DNA from: Hyaloperonospora brassicae
Lineage: Eukaryota > Oomycota > Peronosporomycetes > Peronosporales > Peronosporaceae
Assembly (NCBI GenBank): GCA_947650285.1
Contig: CANTFL010001244.1
Span: forward strand, 1-64,000
DNA length: 64,000 nucleotides
Reading direction: 5' to 3'
Made by a program: the position numbers and the translations under genes. Below are positions 33,144-46,209 of this stretch, piece after piece. Every line of letters starts with the position of its first letter. Positions within the stretch are counted from its first letter, which is position 1. The notes under the pieces were generated by a model that made no database searches, was not told the origin of the DNA, and saw only the letters and a list, made by a program, of their open reading frames with translations.

Positions 33144-33426
33144 TAGTGGTAAACAACGATCGAGTGTATCTCACGGTATTCTGTGCGCGAATGTTGTCAC
33201 CCGATCCAAGGTGAATCCTTTTGTTTTGACGCCACGTGACGTGGCGTCCCCGCTAGCTCAATGGGCTACACAGACGCTGATTGGCCCTTCTTCGGGTATG
33301 CAAAGTCCTCAAGCCAACTACGCGCCGATTGAATTGCCGCGAATAATTGATGACATGGATATGTCAGAGTTTATACTCCAACGATAATCCATCACGAGGT
33401 TTGTACGCGATACTCTTCAAGATGCA

Positions 33427-34200
33427 GTGGATCAACAGAAAGCGAATGAAGCTAAACGTGGCAGAAAGAACATGAGTACTTTCAAAAAGGGTAATCGTGT
33501 ATTGTTATCTACTGAAGGCCTAAGAAATTCAGCAGTAACCAATCTCGGCGCGAGCAAACTCGCGCCACGTCTCATCGGCCCATTCACGACACTCAAGGCA
33601 ATCGACGACGCATACACGCTGGACATCCCTTCGTCACTGCGACTTCACCCGACATTTTACGTCGGGCGGCTCAAGGAGTATCGCCCAGCTACGCTTCACG
33701 GGTTGGCTCCGTCCTCGGAGTCAGAGGCTCATAGGTCGACCTTCCCTCTCGCCTTGCTCGACGCGCGAGAGACATCGGACGCGGCCGCGTCCCAGTCTGC
33801 GCTTGCACAAGAACCTGGCGTTTCAGGTTCATCATCCGTTCAAGCAGCTTGCGGGCTGACTGCCGAATCTAGCTCGCTGTTCTCTCAGCCCGCGCAGCTC
33901 GATTAAGGGAGGCTTCAGCTTCCAGCTGGGCATCGACAGCCTTGTTCACAGCCGCATCTACATCGTCCTGGGCAACCAGGACGCCAGCAGTTCTATTGCG
34001 AGGGCCCACCACCGCTTGTGAACGTGGAAGGTCAGAAGCGCTGGATCGTGGAACGTTTATTGGGTCACGAGTACCCTCGTCGCGAAACGACGTCGTCGCG
34101 ACTCCATGAGCGCGCGGTTCCAACCGCGCGCAAGTATTGTGTACGTTGGCTCGGGTTTCCAACCGAGCAGAATACGTAGGAACCGCGCTCTTTGCTTCTT
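33427..34200 (+). pseudogene. Integrase C-terminus and chromodomain of gypsy 1
   Basis: The first part (33427-33906) has a LIGPFTTLKAIDDAYTLDIP segment and HPTFYVGRLKEYRP, the usual end of gypsy integrases. In another frame from about 33996 a chromodomain follows (WIVERLLGHE, then YCVRWLGFP), where the Trp of the expected NTWEP motif is replaced by a TAG at about 34178. Chromodomains guide chromovirus integration to marked chromatin. Confidence 0.7.
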
Positions 34201-35067
34201 CGAGACGTTCCGGACGTCGTTCTGGCATACGAGTCCGTGCATACGCTTGGTTCATATTTGGTGGACGACCTGAGTGTTCTCGCGGTGAGCGAGAACGAGA
34301 CGAACGACGACTGTGTCGTGATGAAGCGTCACCACGACTACGAGACCAAGAAAGATTGCGAAAACGTCGTGGTGAAACGTAACGACGACGACGAGACGAA
34401 GAGCGACGACGAAAACGTCGTGATGAACGTGTATCGCCACGACCACGCGAACGAGAACGTCGTGGCGAGCGCGTGGCGCCACAACCTCGAGAACGCGAGT
34501 GGTGTCGCCAGCGTGACGCCCCACGATTAACCGCGGTCTTACGCTCCATCAAGCTGCGCTCATACTGTCCGATCCAGAGCTGCCCATATTCGCTGAGTGG
34601 ATACTCAGCGTCGTGTCGTCATCAAGTTTCGCGAGTTATTCGAGGCATCGAGTCACAAGAGTAACTAGATTCGTGCACGTGAACGTAGAAGAGTCGATCT
34701 ACGTTCCACGCGTTCTCGCATACCTTCTCGCGCAGCACACCGATTGAGTGATCGACGTGGATATCTTCGCGGTTTGCAAGCCACTGCTGAAAGTTCCTTC
34801 CGTCTTCAAGCATCCGGTTCACCGCCGGATGAACGCGCACCAAGAACGCTGGAGTGACTCGTACGAGATGCCATCAAGACTCTTCCCGCGTAATCCACGG
34901 AAACGCCGGAAGTAATCCTGCATCGTTTCAAGAGATTCCGGAGATCGAGCTCCGGATAAGTCGTACAGCGCCCAAGGAATGAGATGCTGATCCATCACGT
35001 GGTCTATCGAACTCCCGCTGACAGTGCGCGGGAGTGCTGTGGTGTTGGCATTTGCGTCTTCAGTCAT
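33869..35067 (-). other. Long antisense reading frame in the 3' part of gypsy 1
   Basis: On the strand opposite pol, an ATG at 35067 (77 bp inside the 3' LTR edge) opens a frame that stops at 34819. The shifted frame is open from upstream of 34843 to 34622, meets a double TGA, and continues in the same phase to 33869, so about 400 codons are nearly unbroken. The product begins with a Leu/Trp-containing globular-looking part, becomes strongly Arg/Ser-rich (many SR and RS pairs, like splicing-factor RS domains), and ends in an Ala/Asp/Glu-rich helical tail. It overlaps the chromodomain on the other strand. I recognise no family. Antisense open frames between pol and the 3' LTR are known in some plant Ty3/gypsy elements; whether this is related is unknown. 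Confidence 0.55.
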
Positions 35068-35143
35068 CGATTGACTTGTGCGTTCGTTGGGTCTTGTGGT
35101 TGAGCACTCGCGGTTCGTGAGTTCTGTCTTGAGAAGGGGGTGA

Positions 35144-35469
35144 TGTAATGGGCCACCCCGTTACATAAGTAGTTTCGATTAAGTTTACATGTTACTCAAG
35201 TAGGGGTGCTACTTTCGAAGTAGCGAAAGTGGCACGTCGTTTATTTTAGTTGGTTTAATGGGCTCAGTACCATTATTATCCAGTAAGATACAGACACGTA
35301 GATTGAGTGGTTCCCATGAGTCCAAGGGAACCATTCGTACTTAGGATGATTAGAAGACAAAATATAAATCAGATTTAAAAATACTAAGCACCTAAGACTT
35401 GGGCTTTGAGCTTCCTCAAAGCGTTATAGATAGTGTAAGCTAAGTACGGGTTGTTCAAGCCCCGTTACA
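35144..35469 (+). repeat. 3' LTR of gypsy 1
   Basis: The same length as the 5' LTR with 6 substitutions, all in the last third (from about 35368 onward). Confidence 0.9.
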
Positions 35470-35564
35470 TTCTCTCCCTCATTTCAAACGGACACTTAAG
35501 TGGTTCTCCTTCATCCCCCGTCGTCCTATATTAATAAGTAGTGGGATGGACTAGTTTTCACCTA

Positions 35565-35705
35565 TCTCTCTTGTCGAGTCTTGACTCGTTGATTCTTCAC
35601 TCGTCGAATCTTGACTCGTCAAGGCTTCTCTCGTCGAGTTTTGGCTCGTCGAGGCTTCTCTCGTCGAATCTTGACTTGTTAAGGCTTCTCTCGTCGTTTT
35701 CGCCA
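35565..35705. repeat. 30 bp minisatellite
   Basis: About five units like TTGACTCGTCAAGGCTTCTC, each close to 30 bp, with TCGTCGA(A/G)T junctions. On the minus strand the units would encode a repeating TREALTSQDS decapeptide, but no gene is attached. Confidence 0.7.
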
Positions 35706-35939
35706 CCCCATTATTCAAGTCAATCGTAGAGAATACCACGTTCGGAAATTCCCTACACAACACTAACAAAATAGATTGCAAACTAAGGACGTAATTATAT
35801 TTACTTCACACTTTACCTTCTGCTGCTCACGCCTATCAAAGGTAAACAGCCGTAGTTGACTCCTAAGACCAGAAAATACCATATCCATGTTGGCTAAGAA
35901 GGCTTGATTTATACTTAGAAGCGACAACTACTTTCAATA

Positions 35940-37920
35940 GCGCTGAAGAGAAAGAAGCTGCTGACACACGTGCAAATTGACAAGACTGAGGGGGAGATCA
36001 ACGAGTTGTGGGTAACGAATGTCATGAAGAAGTCGGTATGATTGCTCAGTGAATCGCGCTTGATTACATGCTATTATTCGGCACTCTACAATGTCATGCA
36101 GGCGCAAGTCTTATTGCGGGAGATTCACCATCGCACGACGATGCACATCCAGGTTTCAATGACCCACCGCCTTTACGACTCAAATATGGGCCACGGACTG
36201 ACGAAAGCCAAGCCCCTCGACAATTTCGATGAGATCATCGCTGTTATTCAGGCTTTATCGGAGCTGATACATGAGTCACGGAGGCTCTTGATTCTCCTGA
36301 GCAGAGTGCTGGAAGATTACGATCCCATAGCATCGATCGTGTAGAACGCGAAAGACGTCAAACTCATTGAACTATAGAAATTATTTCTTGAGGGAATAAG
36401 AAATCGGAGACAAGGAAGAGGCCACTAAGAGCGTGTTCAAGACCACAACATACGGGGCAAGTCAGAGACAAAAAGATCTGACAAAGCCAGCCGATTCAAC
36501 GGCAATGACTTTAAATGTGCAAGAAGGCCACGTAAAGTTTAGGGCAAGTTCTTTAATTGCAACAAGTTCGGTCACATGAAGCGAAACGGCATCGATGCCA
36601 AAAGGTCCGGAAAGGATGATGAAGACGATCATATCTCCGCCGGGAAGATTCGACATCGCGGTGGATAATCAACAGTGGTGCGACGGCAACATGGCGCCAC
36701 ACCAAGATGACCTCTTTGACGATAAATATGTGGCTACAATCGTTAAGGCGATGATCGCAGACGGTAAGAAGCTTCGTTGTGCGGGCGCGAGTTTGGTGCG
36801 GTTAAAAAGCATTGAAGAAAAGCGCATCAAGAAAAGGAGGTAAATTTCCACATCCATCGGCTAGATCGACGACTGTTATCAGTGGGAAAGCTTGAGAGCG
36901 CGGGCGCAACGTTGAGTTTAATTAGATTCGCGTTCTATTTCGACCAAGGCAAAAGCAACAGTTTTGGAAAGTAAGATCGACAAAGCCTACATGCTGCAGT
37001 GTTAGACGAAACTGACACAATACGTGGCATACCTGGACGTAGACAGCGAGTTAGCGTTTTGTCATGCTTGAATCATTCTTAAACGCGATGGCGCTCGTCA
37101 AGGACAGCGTGCGTAGACAAGTATGTCGGTTACCAGGATCAAACCAAACGCTTTGTGCGGTGGTGGCTGCATAAAGGGTAAGCAGATAGTGACAGTTTTT
37201 TCGCTATGATCGGATACAAATACACCACGTGTGTTAGAACTGGTTTTCACGTCTTAACATACATCACTTCTCACAGGTCATCGAGGTTGTACGTTCAACT
37301 CAAAGACATATTACAGGTAAAGTCTGCCCTTAACGGATTGGCCATTGTTCTGATAACTTGATAGGTGGGACGCGGAGAGGCGGATGTCACGTGGGGCGAT
37401 CAGGACGTCAAGAGACTGGGACGATGAGCGACAGAAGACAGGTGGGATCAGCATACGGTGACACGGATTGGATGTGTGCCCTCTGTAACTAGATATGGTC
37501 AAGCTGCGGTGCAGATGTCAGATATTAAGCGTAGGTTAAACTAACAAAGCTAACAATCAATACATTTCACTTTTCCTTTCTACCTACTTTGCACGAGTGC
37601 AACATCATTGATTTACATCAAGGAAGTAAAAAGGCTCATGAGAATCGTTTTAAAGGAAGTGGGGTTATCATGGATCCCTTAACGTCCACATATCGCGAGC
37701 CGTCGTCTACGGATGTGAGGACACCAAGTACGTCCTATAATTCGTAGATGACTACTCGCGGTATGTGGTAGCATAATTTCAAAAGACGAAGAATAAAGTG
37801 TACGACAAAATGAAAGCTTACAAGGCGTTCTGCGAGAACCAATGGGAGAGATTATAAAATGACTGTGTTCTGACGATGGAACGTACGGGGGTCACTGGAA
37901 TTTATATCTAGCATCCCTAC
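35940..37920 (+). pseudogene. Ty1/copia retrotransposon relic
   Basis: Degraded fragments appear in Ty1/copia order: a gag helix region (36042-36344) with VLEDYDPI; a zinc-knuckle remnant (FFNCNKFGHMKR, near 36550); a protease-to-integrase linker with LDRRLLSVGKLESAG (near 36860); and an integrase core remnant with FVDDYSRYVVA (near 37740). Stops are frequent and RT/RNase H is absent. No LTR pair was found. Confidence 0.65.
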
Positions 37921-40900
37921 CCCTGTCCAATCCCGTTTGCGTCATTTACGGGAAGTATAGGACGTCATCAAGATGGCGTCACTTATTGATTAGATGCATA
38001 GAATGATTGGACGCGCATAAATCAGGTTGATTATAAGCACCATGTGATTGGATACAGCTAGAGTAGGCAGTACTAAGACTTATAAATCAATCATTTTCGA
38101 ATATCCCATTTTCAGCACAATTGTCTTCTCTTCGGTCTTCCAAGGGGAACCTTCTTCAATCGTTCATGCTTGATCTCGGTTCAGCGCTCAACAACCTTCT
38201 ATTTTGGTTTCCTCAAAAATGATGAAGGCGATGTTGATGACGAGGATTGTGCGGATATCGAAGATGACGGTGATTATAATGGCTATGATAGTGGAGTCGA
38301 TGCCGACAAAGTAGATGATGGCGATGACACTTTGATAGCTGAAAAATCGCCGCGACCACTGTCCTTGCAACCTTCTTTTGGATGGGATAGGTAGGCACGG
38401 TCGGAGCATGTAGTAGCCACATGCCGCTAGGTCGTGCATATAATTGTTTTATCCTTGCAGTTCCCACTTCGCCTCTGCAGTATGTCACATGATTATTAGA
38501 TGAGCCTCTGCTATTTAAATTCCGACATACATGCGTGCCAGAATCAATTTGGAGCGATGACAGCGACGAAGAAAGCCAAATGTGTAACATTAACATCAAA
38601 AAGTGGCAAACAGCCGCGACGAAAGAAGAAGAAAATAAGCCTTAGTGAAAAGTCGTTGACAAAGAGGGCCCGCCGTTATGTAATTGCCGATACCGAGCAC
38701 GTTGAAGATGCAGAGGCACCAGTCCTGCATGAAGTGGCACAGAATTACGATGCTGTCGTTTATTGGCTTTTGCTTTTGGGAATTCCAGTTTCTATGCTCT
38801 GCGATCAAGTTATTTCGTAGATGCTGAGTCCTGCACTTTCTGGAAATTTTGTCTTGCCATCGAAACTGGACTTCGCCATTCACGTGCACATTGGAAGCGA
38901 TGTTTGACCATCATTTGCGGTCGTATCTGGATGTAGAGTCACTGGAAGACACGGGAATACCATTCTAATTGGTTATAGTGAGCTTCAAACGATGACAGGT
39001 GACACAGCTGATGGCAGTGTGACGAATAAAGAGATTCATCTGGATGAGAAAAGAGCGCTTCTCATGCTCGCCATTTCCCCCCACCGACGTATGTATCTCA
39101 TCGCAATAGACGAAGACTACGTAGTAAAATGAAGCGTTGATCATGATCTCGACGCACCTCAACGTGTACTAATAAGCGCTCAAGACGCCGGGATTCTTAT
39201 GTAGCGACTGATCAATGTCTAGCTCTTTAGTCCGATTACAAGAAGACTGAGCTATGCGACAAACTTTTGGCAAATACGAGTTGCTTCAAAGGAAGTATTT
39301 ATAGAGACGCCCTCAACGCTTCTCCTCATACTTCACCTGCGACTACGCTTGTCACTAATGAACTTGAAGCGTCCGCTGCAACAGCATGCGGAAGTATCTG
39401 ATCCCGTCAATCACGGCCCTGTCGATACGATCGATTCGAGAACGACATCGATGTTGGCACGTACCAATATACTATATGAAGTCGGATAGAATACCGGTTG
39501 CAGTGGTATACCGTGCAGAAAGCATCGTCTACATCGACAGCGTACCAACTGCTGTGGTGAAGTCTATCCCGCAAAATAGATGATGTGAGGCGCGATATTT
39601 CACTTGCCCAGACTTGCCGACTCACGGAGGGGGTATTCCGATCCTTATCTTGCTGTATAGTCCTCTGATCACCTTGTGTAAATGGGGATTGGGATGGCTT
39701 GAGCTCTCCGTAGCGGTCTTGGGAGATGTCGATCTCGCTCTTGTCTCTTCGGATCGAGGGTGATCTCTGTGCGGGAACCTTCGCACAAATATCGGGTTTT
39801 CTTGCGTCGCGATCTCGCGTGGCGTGGCCCTATCTTGGGACTTCGTGATCCAATCCACCGACCGCTTGAGCCGTCTATCGATCTCAGGATCCAGTACGTT
39901 CCTTTGTTTGCTGCACCCGATCCCAGTCGAGTCTTGAGATACCTTGCGCGATCGAGGTCCAAAGTTCCGGGATTCGTCATTTAGATCTTGGCCAAACAAC
40001 CCAATATCGGTCTTTTGAGTCTTGAACACGCGTGCCTTCGGTCGTCAAGAAGCCAAAGAATCCTTCTCAAAGATGAGAAGCGCGCATCGGAAGCAAAAGA
40101 AGAAGAGCTCAAATCTTTTTATTACCCAACAAAATTTAGTAGCCCGCCCATCGTCTTACCTATCCTAAGACGCAGGGTATCTTTACAATTGACATCAATT
40201 TTACGATATCTTGTTCCCTTGACCACGTGCCAAACTTCACGACCGGTGTCCCAATAACCACGTTAAGGACCACAATATTTTACTTTAACGTTAAATATTA
40301 CAATATCTCGAATATCACAGCTATATCCCGAAGTTTGGAATCGTATCAAAGACATTATGGATACATCCGAATATCTACCCAAATGGGTCCAAATATTGCC
40401 CCAAAGTGCTTCAACCAACTACGTGACATTGATTCGGACTCTTTACACCGGCTCTTTTGATCTAAACGTTGGTAGTTGTCGCGTACAATCGTTTCAGTTT
40501 TGTTTTAATCTTTCACCTCCAACTATAATCAGATGTCCTTGCACACATTCATATTCCAATAGTAACTGCCTTTTGTTGGTATAAAATGGTTGGGTGTTAA
40601 CACACTCATAATTCGTCCCCAATTTTTTTAAACAACCATCCCACGTGCCTATATAGAAAGGTTAGCTTCTCCGAGATTCTTTAGTGCGAATCTGATCAGG
40701 ACAATGTCAGATCGGCTGGGATGTGGCGGATCACTGACCTTGGCATTTGGTGCATCACTCCGACCGTTACGTGCTTCGTCTTACAAACGACAAGCATCGT
40801 TAATCCCATTCCATCGGATCATTGTTTCGTTTGCAATGTCCTAATCCCTTTCCACGCTCTCTACCAGTAACATCCAGTCCCAAATTGATATCTTTCCACT

Positions 40901-41548
40901 TGAGCATTTATTGATCTTGAGCCGAATATAACAGCTAGACTTTCAGGTGATTTGCGATCAGGAATTCGGATCTTTCTTCTTTGAACGTGCTAATTTAATA
41001 CCTCCGTTTTGCTCTGTGTACTGGTGTCCTTATATATGAGGGCTGGGAGGGCATTATGTGGCACCGCTCCGATATGCCTATCGAATAACTTCAATCCTTA
41101 CTAGCGGTGCGTCACATCAGAGCAATCGGCAAGTATATATTACTGATCTATAATAAGTTTGCTGTAGCCGCTTCTCTTAAGAAGACGAGGCGTCGCAATG
41201 CCCCCAGCCCATGGACACCAGAAACAAATTACACTGCAATCTTTTGCGTCGTAACAAGAAACATTTTTAGCACCACTTGTTTTATAAGTGCTATCAAGTA
41301 TCGTGGGGGCTCGAAATCGCTTGCCATAGCCAACACCCAGTCCCAAAAAACTCGTCTGTCGCGGCATTCTACGCTGAATATTATATATATCATCCTCCTG
41401 AACAGCGGCTATGGGCTATACAAAGCTTTATATCTACTTGCCTGTGTGAACCTCTGAAAAAGATATTGGCAGCATGCAAATTAAATACATATCTGATTGG
41501 TATATCGGAGCAGTAAAATGCTTTACTCTAAAGTCAATACATCAGCTG
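37921..41548. other. Unassigned, mostly decayed DNA
   Basis: About 3.6 kb without a recognisable gene. A short Asp/Glu-rich frame (38170-38394, +), a Lys-rich frame (38500-38820, +) and a 135-codon minus-strand frame (40029-39622) are present, but none has motifs or splice context supporting a gene. The minus-strand frame is rich in Arg, Ser and Pro, which may only reflect composition. Confidence 0.4.
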
Positions 41549-41758
41549 GGTAGGGCTTGAACTAACCGTTTACGGGTTGAAGGTGATGACATAAATTATC
41601 GCAAGCAATAAAAACAGAATTGCGCAAACAAACAAGCCAGGAAGCCGTTACAGGTCCAAGGACAGATTAAGCACTGTATAGAGCAATCTTATAATAGCAC
41701 CGAGTGTGAACTGAGAACCCATTGAGCTCACATTTGTATTTACTATCAAGGAATCACA
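41549..41758 (+). repeat. 5' LTR of gypsy 2
   Basis: Aligned end to end with 46539-46748; the first base of the canonical TG start has mutated to G here. Confidence 0.85.
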
Positions 41759-41887
41759 TCTTGTATTACTTGTTGATCCCCGAACCAAATAATACCCGAC
41801 CCTGACCCTGACCTCGACCACGACTCGGCTTTGATTCAAATTGCGCAAACTTTCTGAAGTGGTGGTGCAAACCGCTTAACTAATCGC

Positions 41888-42730
41888 GTGGAAACAATGA
41901 ATATACTCTCAAACGGAGAGATCATGCAAAACGTGCTCGCGATGATGGCGCAGCAGCAAGAATATGATGAGGAATATGGCAAAGACTACGACACTAAAGG
42001 ACCTCAGAGGGACGCGGTGGAGCCTTCTCGGTACGGAGGACAAGGGCAAGAATCGCTTGTGCTGTGTAAGGAACAAGTAAACCAGAATATTACAGGAAGG
42101 CGCGTGAATTGGAAAAATGCGACGATGGCAACAACGATGGTCTTATCGATTGGGAGTATGATTATCGACACTGCATCAGAGTTTTTTGTCTGGTCACAAA
42201 GCAGAATTTTGACCTTCGATGATATTCTCTTTCACCTGGAGCAAGAGTTTGTTCCAGCAGACCTTCAAGTTCAGCTCCGTGATCGACCTCGAAATCTCAC
42301 TCAAGCGCAGTACCGAGACCTTGGATATATCGTGAGGCGCTTCCGACAGCTCATAATTTAAGCTCGAAACATGAACGACATAAATTAAATTATATTTTTT
42401 ACACTTCGTTTGAAAAATCTAACACGCCCTGAATTCATTTACCGACGCTGATCATCTTTAAGCCAGGATATAAATGTCGCTTATGATTTTGAGTGTTCTT
42501 ACCTTGGCTCTGGCAACTCATGGCGTGCATAACAAATTCGTCGCCCATAGATGTTCTCCAGGCAATGTTTTGCGTATCACGACCAAGTTAAAGGAAATTG
42601 AACACGTTCAGGAGGCGTTCAAAGAAGAGTGATTTCAACGCAACTCGTGCTTCTACTGCAAGCAACCAGGACATCGACTCGCAGATTGCTCAATAAGACT
42701 GAAAGATCGGAAGATAACGCGTCCGAAATC
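41888..42730 (+). pseudogene. gag of gypsy 2
   Basis: Open from 41888 to 42361 with a capsid-like FDDILFHLEQEFVPADLQ segment, then broken. A zinc knuckle (CFYCKQPGHRLADC, about 42648-42689) closes the region. Confidence 0.7.
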
Positions 42731-42859
42731 GAGAATCGGCATGACTGAAAGTGTACAGGAGACGAACAAATAACTCTATGATGCGATATTATTCGATCAA
42801 TACACGATCAATGTAGTACAAGTGAATGAATGTGGTCCTCCGTCATCACTGTTGCGTAA

Positions 42860-44567
42860 AAACGGTATTATGGATGTCAAACCGGTGACAATACTACTGG
42901 ATTGTGAAGCGTCAACCAGTACTATCCGCCCTGGGCTGAATGCAAGAGTTGGCAGTACGAAACAGGGACAAATTTAAACGATTCGATGGGTCCTTTACAG
43001 ATTCAACGGATCTTTCGACAGTCACAGCGACCCTTATAACTATCGAAGGTGAGTACACAAGAATGTCATACATAGATAGCGTACTGGTAGACGAGCAGGA
43101 CGTAATTTTTGCTCTCCCCTGGTTTCAAAAATACGCGCCTCAAGCAGAATGGTCATCGGGGCAATTTTTGCTGCTAAAGGGTCATGCCAGCGCCACTGAA
43201 CATACTGATGAAGTGCTGATCCATCTAAATCAATGCAACAACTCCCTTAAGCCATACGAACATCTACACAAAACTTACGTGCGCAAAAACATATATACGC
43301 AGAACTGTACTTTGTAGAAATTGCTGCAATCAATTTAGAAGGCAATGTCCCAGAATGATTTTGTAGTAACGTTTTGGAGTACAATAACGTCTTCCTCGAG
43401 AATATCCCTGATAGACTTCTATTATCACGTGTAGTGTAGTTTGACGTCGTGATGAAACAGATGCAAATCCGAGCTCACGGACACCAATTCGTCTGTCCAA
43501 GACAGAGCAAGAAGCAATCGAGACGATTATTGAGGACAGCCTCAAGTTAGGGTGGGTTTAAGTTTTGAACTCCCCGTGGGTTTCAAAGGTATTTGGCATG
43601 CGAAAAAAGGACCATGTCACGGGACACGCTCTGACACATGGGGAGTGGCTTCGATCAGGAGATAGCTGACATCATATTCGCTAGGTCATCGAATACCGCT
43701 ACGTGAACAGCCAGACCAAGATTTCTAAGACTCCGCTTCCACCATCAAAGAGCTGTTCGATCAAATGACGGGATGCGCTATATTCACTATAATTTACTTG
43801 ACACAGGGCTATCATCAGATGCTTGTCAACAAGTCGAGCCACCCGTACACTGCGTTTCGTACGCATAAGGAAACATACCAGTGGTACGTAGCTCTAATGG
43901 GATTGACAGGCATGCCTGGGGTGTGCTCATGACTCATGCGAGCACTATTCGACAGGTTTGATCACGTGGTTGTTTACCTCGAAGACATCTGCATTTTTTT
44001 TAAATGAAGAGTGGACCATCGCAAGCACTTGGGTGAGGTGTTTTATGTACTGCGTCGAGAAATACTATACGCGCACAGCGACAAGTGCTCTTTTGAAAAA
44101 GATAGTGTTGGGGTTATAAGACTCATTGTCTCTAGTTAGGACTTAAGCGTTGAGAGGCGAAAGACCTCAGCGATTGAACAAATGGATCATCAAGCGCCCG
44201 TAAAAAGCTTACGAGATTTCTGGGTCTGGCAGGACTACCGACGCTTTATCTGTAACTTCGCAAAGATCGCTTTACCCTTACCAAACTAGTTAAGAAAGAT
44301 GTTCAATGAGAGTGGTTTGACTATCATCACAAGGCATTTCGGGTTTTGACGGTTGCGCTCCAGCAGGCGCCCGTGCTTCAGCTGCCAAGTTTTTCGACTT
44401 CATTTTTTGTCACTACAGATGCGTCAGGGTGCTGCATGGGAGGCGTACTCTCCCAATTACTAATGGAGAAGATTGTCCTTGCGCGTTATATTTCAAGAAG
44501 TTTGGCTTTAGTGAACAAGGGTGGCCAGCTCACCAACAAGAGTTACTTTCTATCAAGACTGATCTGA
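42860..44567 (+). pseudogene. Protease, reverse transcriptase and RNase H of gypsy 2
   Basis: The protease motif reads LLDCEAST where LLDSGAST is usual. A following frame (42940-43317) has DVIFALPWFQKY, matching the ILGLPWL region. In RT the catalytic motif reads YLEDI instead of YxDD, near 43975. RNase H (44346-44567) has FFVTTDASGCCMGGVL. Both catalytic motifs are therefore altered and the frame is broken many times. Confidence 0.7.
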
Positions 44568-44915
44568 CCAAATAGCGACACTATCTTCATGGGCGACCAA
44601 TTGATGTCTTTACTGACAACAACGCGTGCCGTTGAATGCTTCACCATCCTAATGTCGCACCAGAAAATTGGCATGCGCCGATGCACTGTCTTCGCCTGGT
44701 GGCGAATCCCGTGCGCTAATACGACTTCACCTTCCGTTCCACCCTTCCCTCACGTTCATGACTGTGATGCACATTGTGCTAATCGTGACAAGACCCTTCG
44801 TCGTCACACCATTTAAGTACGTTGTGCTAATCGTGACAAGACCCCTCGTCGTCACACTATTTGAGTGGAGACCTTCTGCGCTCTTTCACGCTTCGACTAG
44901 AATTTTCTTCTCGTT

Positions 44916-45800
44916 TTGATGAGCTTTCCAGTGGTGAGGATGGCGCACCAGATCGTTTTATCTCAAGTACAACAGATTTATATTCGTGATCAAGTCCACC
45001 ACATTAAGTTCGTTGTCTCAAGTATACGTCTCTCACTCACGGTGAGAAATTTTTTAGTTGGATACACCAGTGACCGTGAGATCAAGAGCGCGCTGCACAA
45101 GTGTCACGACAAGTATGTGAAAAAGAATGGACTACTTTATGTCAAAACGAATCACGCTGTCGCTCGACTTTGCGTGCTAGCAAATGATCGACTCATCACC
45201 GACGTTCTACGTGAACACCATGATAAATACAGAGCAGCACACCCAGGAGCTCGACGCAAACATCTTAAGGTGGCGCAATGATATTACTGGCCAAAATTGA
45301 AAAAAAGACGTACGTGAATACGCTTAGGCTGTGGTTCCTGTGTGCGATGTAAAACGAGCACACTGAAGAAAAATGACAAAGTCATGCCCATTCCAGTACC
45401 AGAGGATTGCTGAGACGTTGTCTCTATGGACTTTATAATTGGACTGTCCGTGTCAAGCGACTTCGATGCTATCATGACTGTTGTTGACAAACTGTCGAAG
45501 CGACCAAGGTATGCTGTCACGCACACGAACAATGATGTGCCTCAATCCGTAAAACTATTTTTCGATGTTGCCGTGCTTCATCACGGTTTATCAAATTTTA
45601 TCATCACGATAGTGATCCAAAGTTCCTCTCAAACCTTTGGAAGTCGCCAATGTCCAAATTAGGTACCAAGCATTCGATGACGACAGCGCGCCGCGCACAG
45701 CCTCATGGGCAAACTGAGCGGCAAAATTTAACTTTGTAAGATGCACTACGCTGCATTGTACCTTACCATGGTGATGACTGGTCGGATAACCTTGGTAAGA
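44916..45800 (+). pseudogene. Integrase of gypsy 2
   Basis: A zinc-binding remnant (HDKYRAAHPG) is followed after stops by VSMDFIIGL (first catalytic Asp) near 45425. The later PHGQTERQN (Glu) near 45700 lies in another frame. Confidence 0.7.
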
Positions 45801-46209
45801 TTGGGTTTTCTCCACCCTACCCTGGTAAGCAAGTCTACGCAGCTGTCATCTTCCGAGATCGATACTGGACGAAAGGTCAACTACGCTATCGCAAGTGACT
45901 CCAGAGGAACCGTAGAGTAGCTTTGCTTAGCTGAGTACGCATAGAAGTTTGCATACAAGCGACAGAAGATAATCTAGCTGGTCCAAACCAATTTAAAAAA
46001 GCGCGTAAATGATGCAAAAGGAATATTACAACAGAAAGCGAAGCAGGATCACTACTAAAGTTGGAGATGTGGTAATGCTGAACGCCAGGAATCCCAATTG
46101 CAACATCACAATATCGAATATGATGGAAGGAAGTATGAGCTATTCGCGAAGAGGATTTGGGCCGTTTAAGATTACAGCAATGATTGACAGCAACGTGACC
46201 AAACGCATT

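Larger units (their letters stand above)
27808..35469 (+). mobile_element. Ty3/gypsy LTR retrotransposon 1 (inactive)
   Basis: Two 326 bp direct repeats bound a 7.0 kb interior with gag, protease, reverse transcriptase, RNase H, integrase and chromodomain order, which is that of chromoviral Ty3/gypsy elements. The LTRs differ at 6 positions (about 1.8%), so insertion was fairly recent. A purine tract (AGAAGGGGGTGA) precedes the 3' LTR. No matching target-site duplication is seen: TTATA lies on the left and TTCTC on the right. Coding regions carry several stops and frameshifts, so it cannot move on its own. Confidence 0.9.

Noticed and set aside
39622..40029. 135-codon minus-strand frame, Arg/Ser/Pro-rich
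   Set aside because: The opposite strand is also open for 74 codons, no motif is visible and the region is otherwise decayed; most likely compositional.
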